Positions 5,393 to 5,409 of a DNA stretch of 5,409 nt are shown in pieces. Source of the DNA: Clostridia bacterium (GTDB lineage: Bacteria > Bacillota > Clostridia > UMGS1883); contig JAFSBF010000174.1 of the NCBI GenBank assembly GCA_017441965.1, positions 1-5,409 on the forward strand, read 5' to 3'. Position 1 is the first letter of the stretch; each line of letters starts with the position of its first letter. Both the position numbers and the translations under genes were made by a program. The notes beneath the pieces were generated by a model. That model saw nothing but the letters and a program-made list of their open reading frames with translations. It had not been told where the DNA came from and ran no database searches.

Positions 5393-5409
5393 GTCCCGAA
5401 TTTCGGGAC
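5393..5409 (+). terminator. Probable terminator hairpin after rpmF, cut by the right edge
   Basis: GTCCCGAA (5393-5400) and TTCGGGAC (5402-5409) are exact reverse complements around one T; in RNA the stem would be about 7 bp with a 3-nt loop. It begins 13 nt after the rpmF stop. Upstream A-rich sequence (5377-5384) and GCC at 5390-5392 could extend the stem if the complement continues past the edge. The T-run needed to prove termination is outside the window, so an unrelated dyad remains possible. Confidence 0.55.

Overview
This 5.4-kb stretch looks like chromosomal DNA of a low-to-moderate GC Gram-positive bacterium of the class Clostridia, possibly a gut Oscillospirales-type or related lineage. 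The evidence is the set of genes (YlbM/TmcAL, Pta, AckA, a DUF177/YceD protein and L32), sigma-A-type promoters with 17-bp spacers, and strong GGAGG-type ribosome binding sites. I cannot name the genus from sequence alone. No mobile element, CRISPR array, tRNA or rRNA is visible.

Layout from left to right: (1) the 3' end of a gene for an N-acetylmuramoyl-L-alanine amidase with a C-terminal SH3b domain, cut by the left edge; (2) an 85-nt gap with a sigma-A-like promoter that overlaps a perfect 20-bp inverted repeat ending against a ribosome binding site; (3) an unrecognised 220-residue protein with three predicted membrane segments; (4) on the minus strand, tmcAL (ylbM), which makes the acetylated wobble cytidine of elongator tRNA-Met and overlaps gene 3 tail to tail by 11 bp; (5) a 98-nt divergent promoter region; (6) pta and ackA, the acetyl-CoA to acetate pathway that yields ATP; (7) a consensus promoter directly after ackA, followed by a yceD (DUF177) gene and rpmF, and then half of what is probably a terminator at the right edge.

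How the genes work together: Pta turns acetyl-CoA into acetyl phosphate, and AckA turns acetyl phosphate plus ADP into acetate plus ATP. Acetate and ATP are the two small substrates of TmcAL, which is transcribed divergently from the same intergenic region. yceD and rpmF belong to ribosome production and form a tight pair (3-nt gap) with their own promoter. All catalytic residues that I can check in AckA and Pta are present, so the pathway looks intact.

Most of the window is ordinary housekeeping DNA. The parts that deserve a second look are the promoter-overlapping dyad and its unknown membrane-protein gene (402-1143), and a well-formed intrinsic terminator for that gene lying inside the opposing tmcAL coding sequence (1248-1285). 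I do not see a clear case for a wholly new multi-gene system here.
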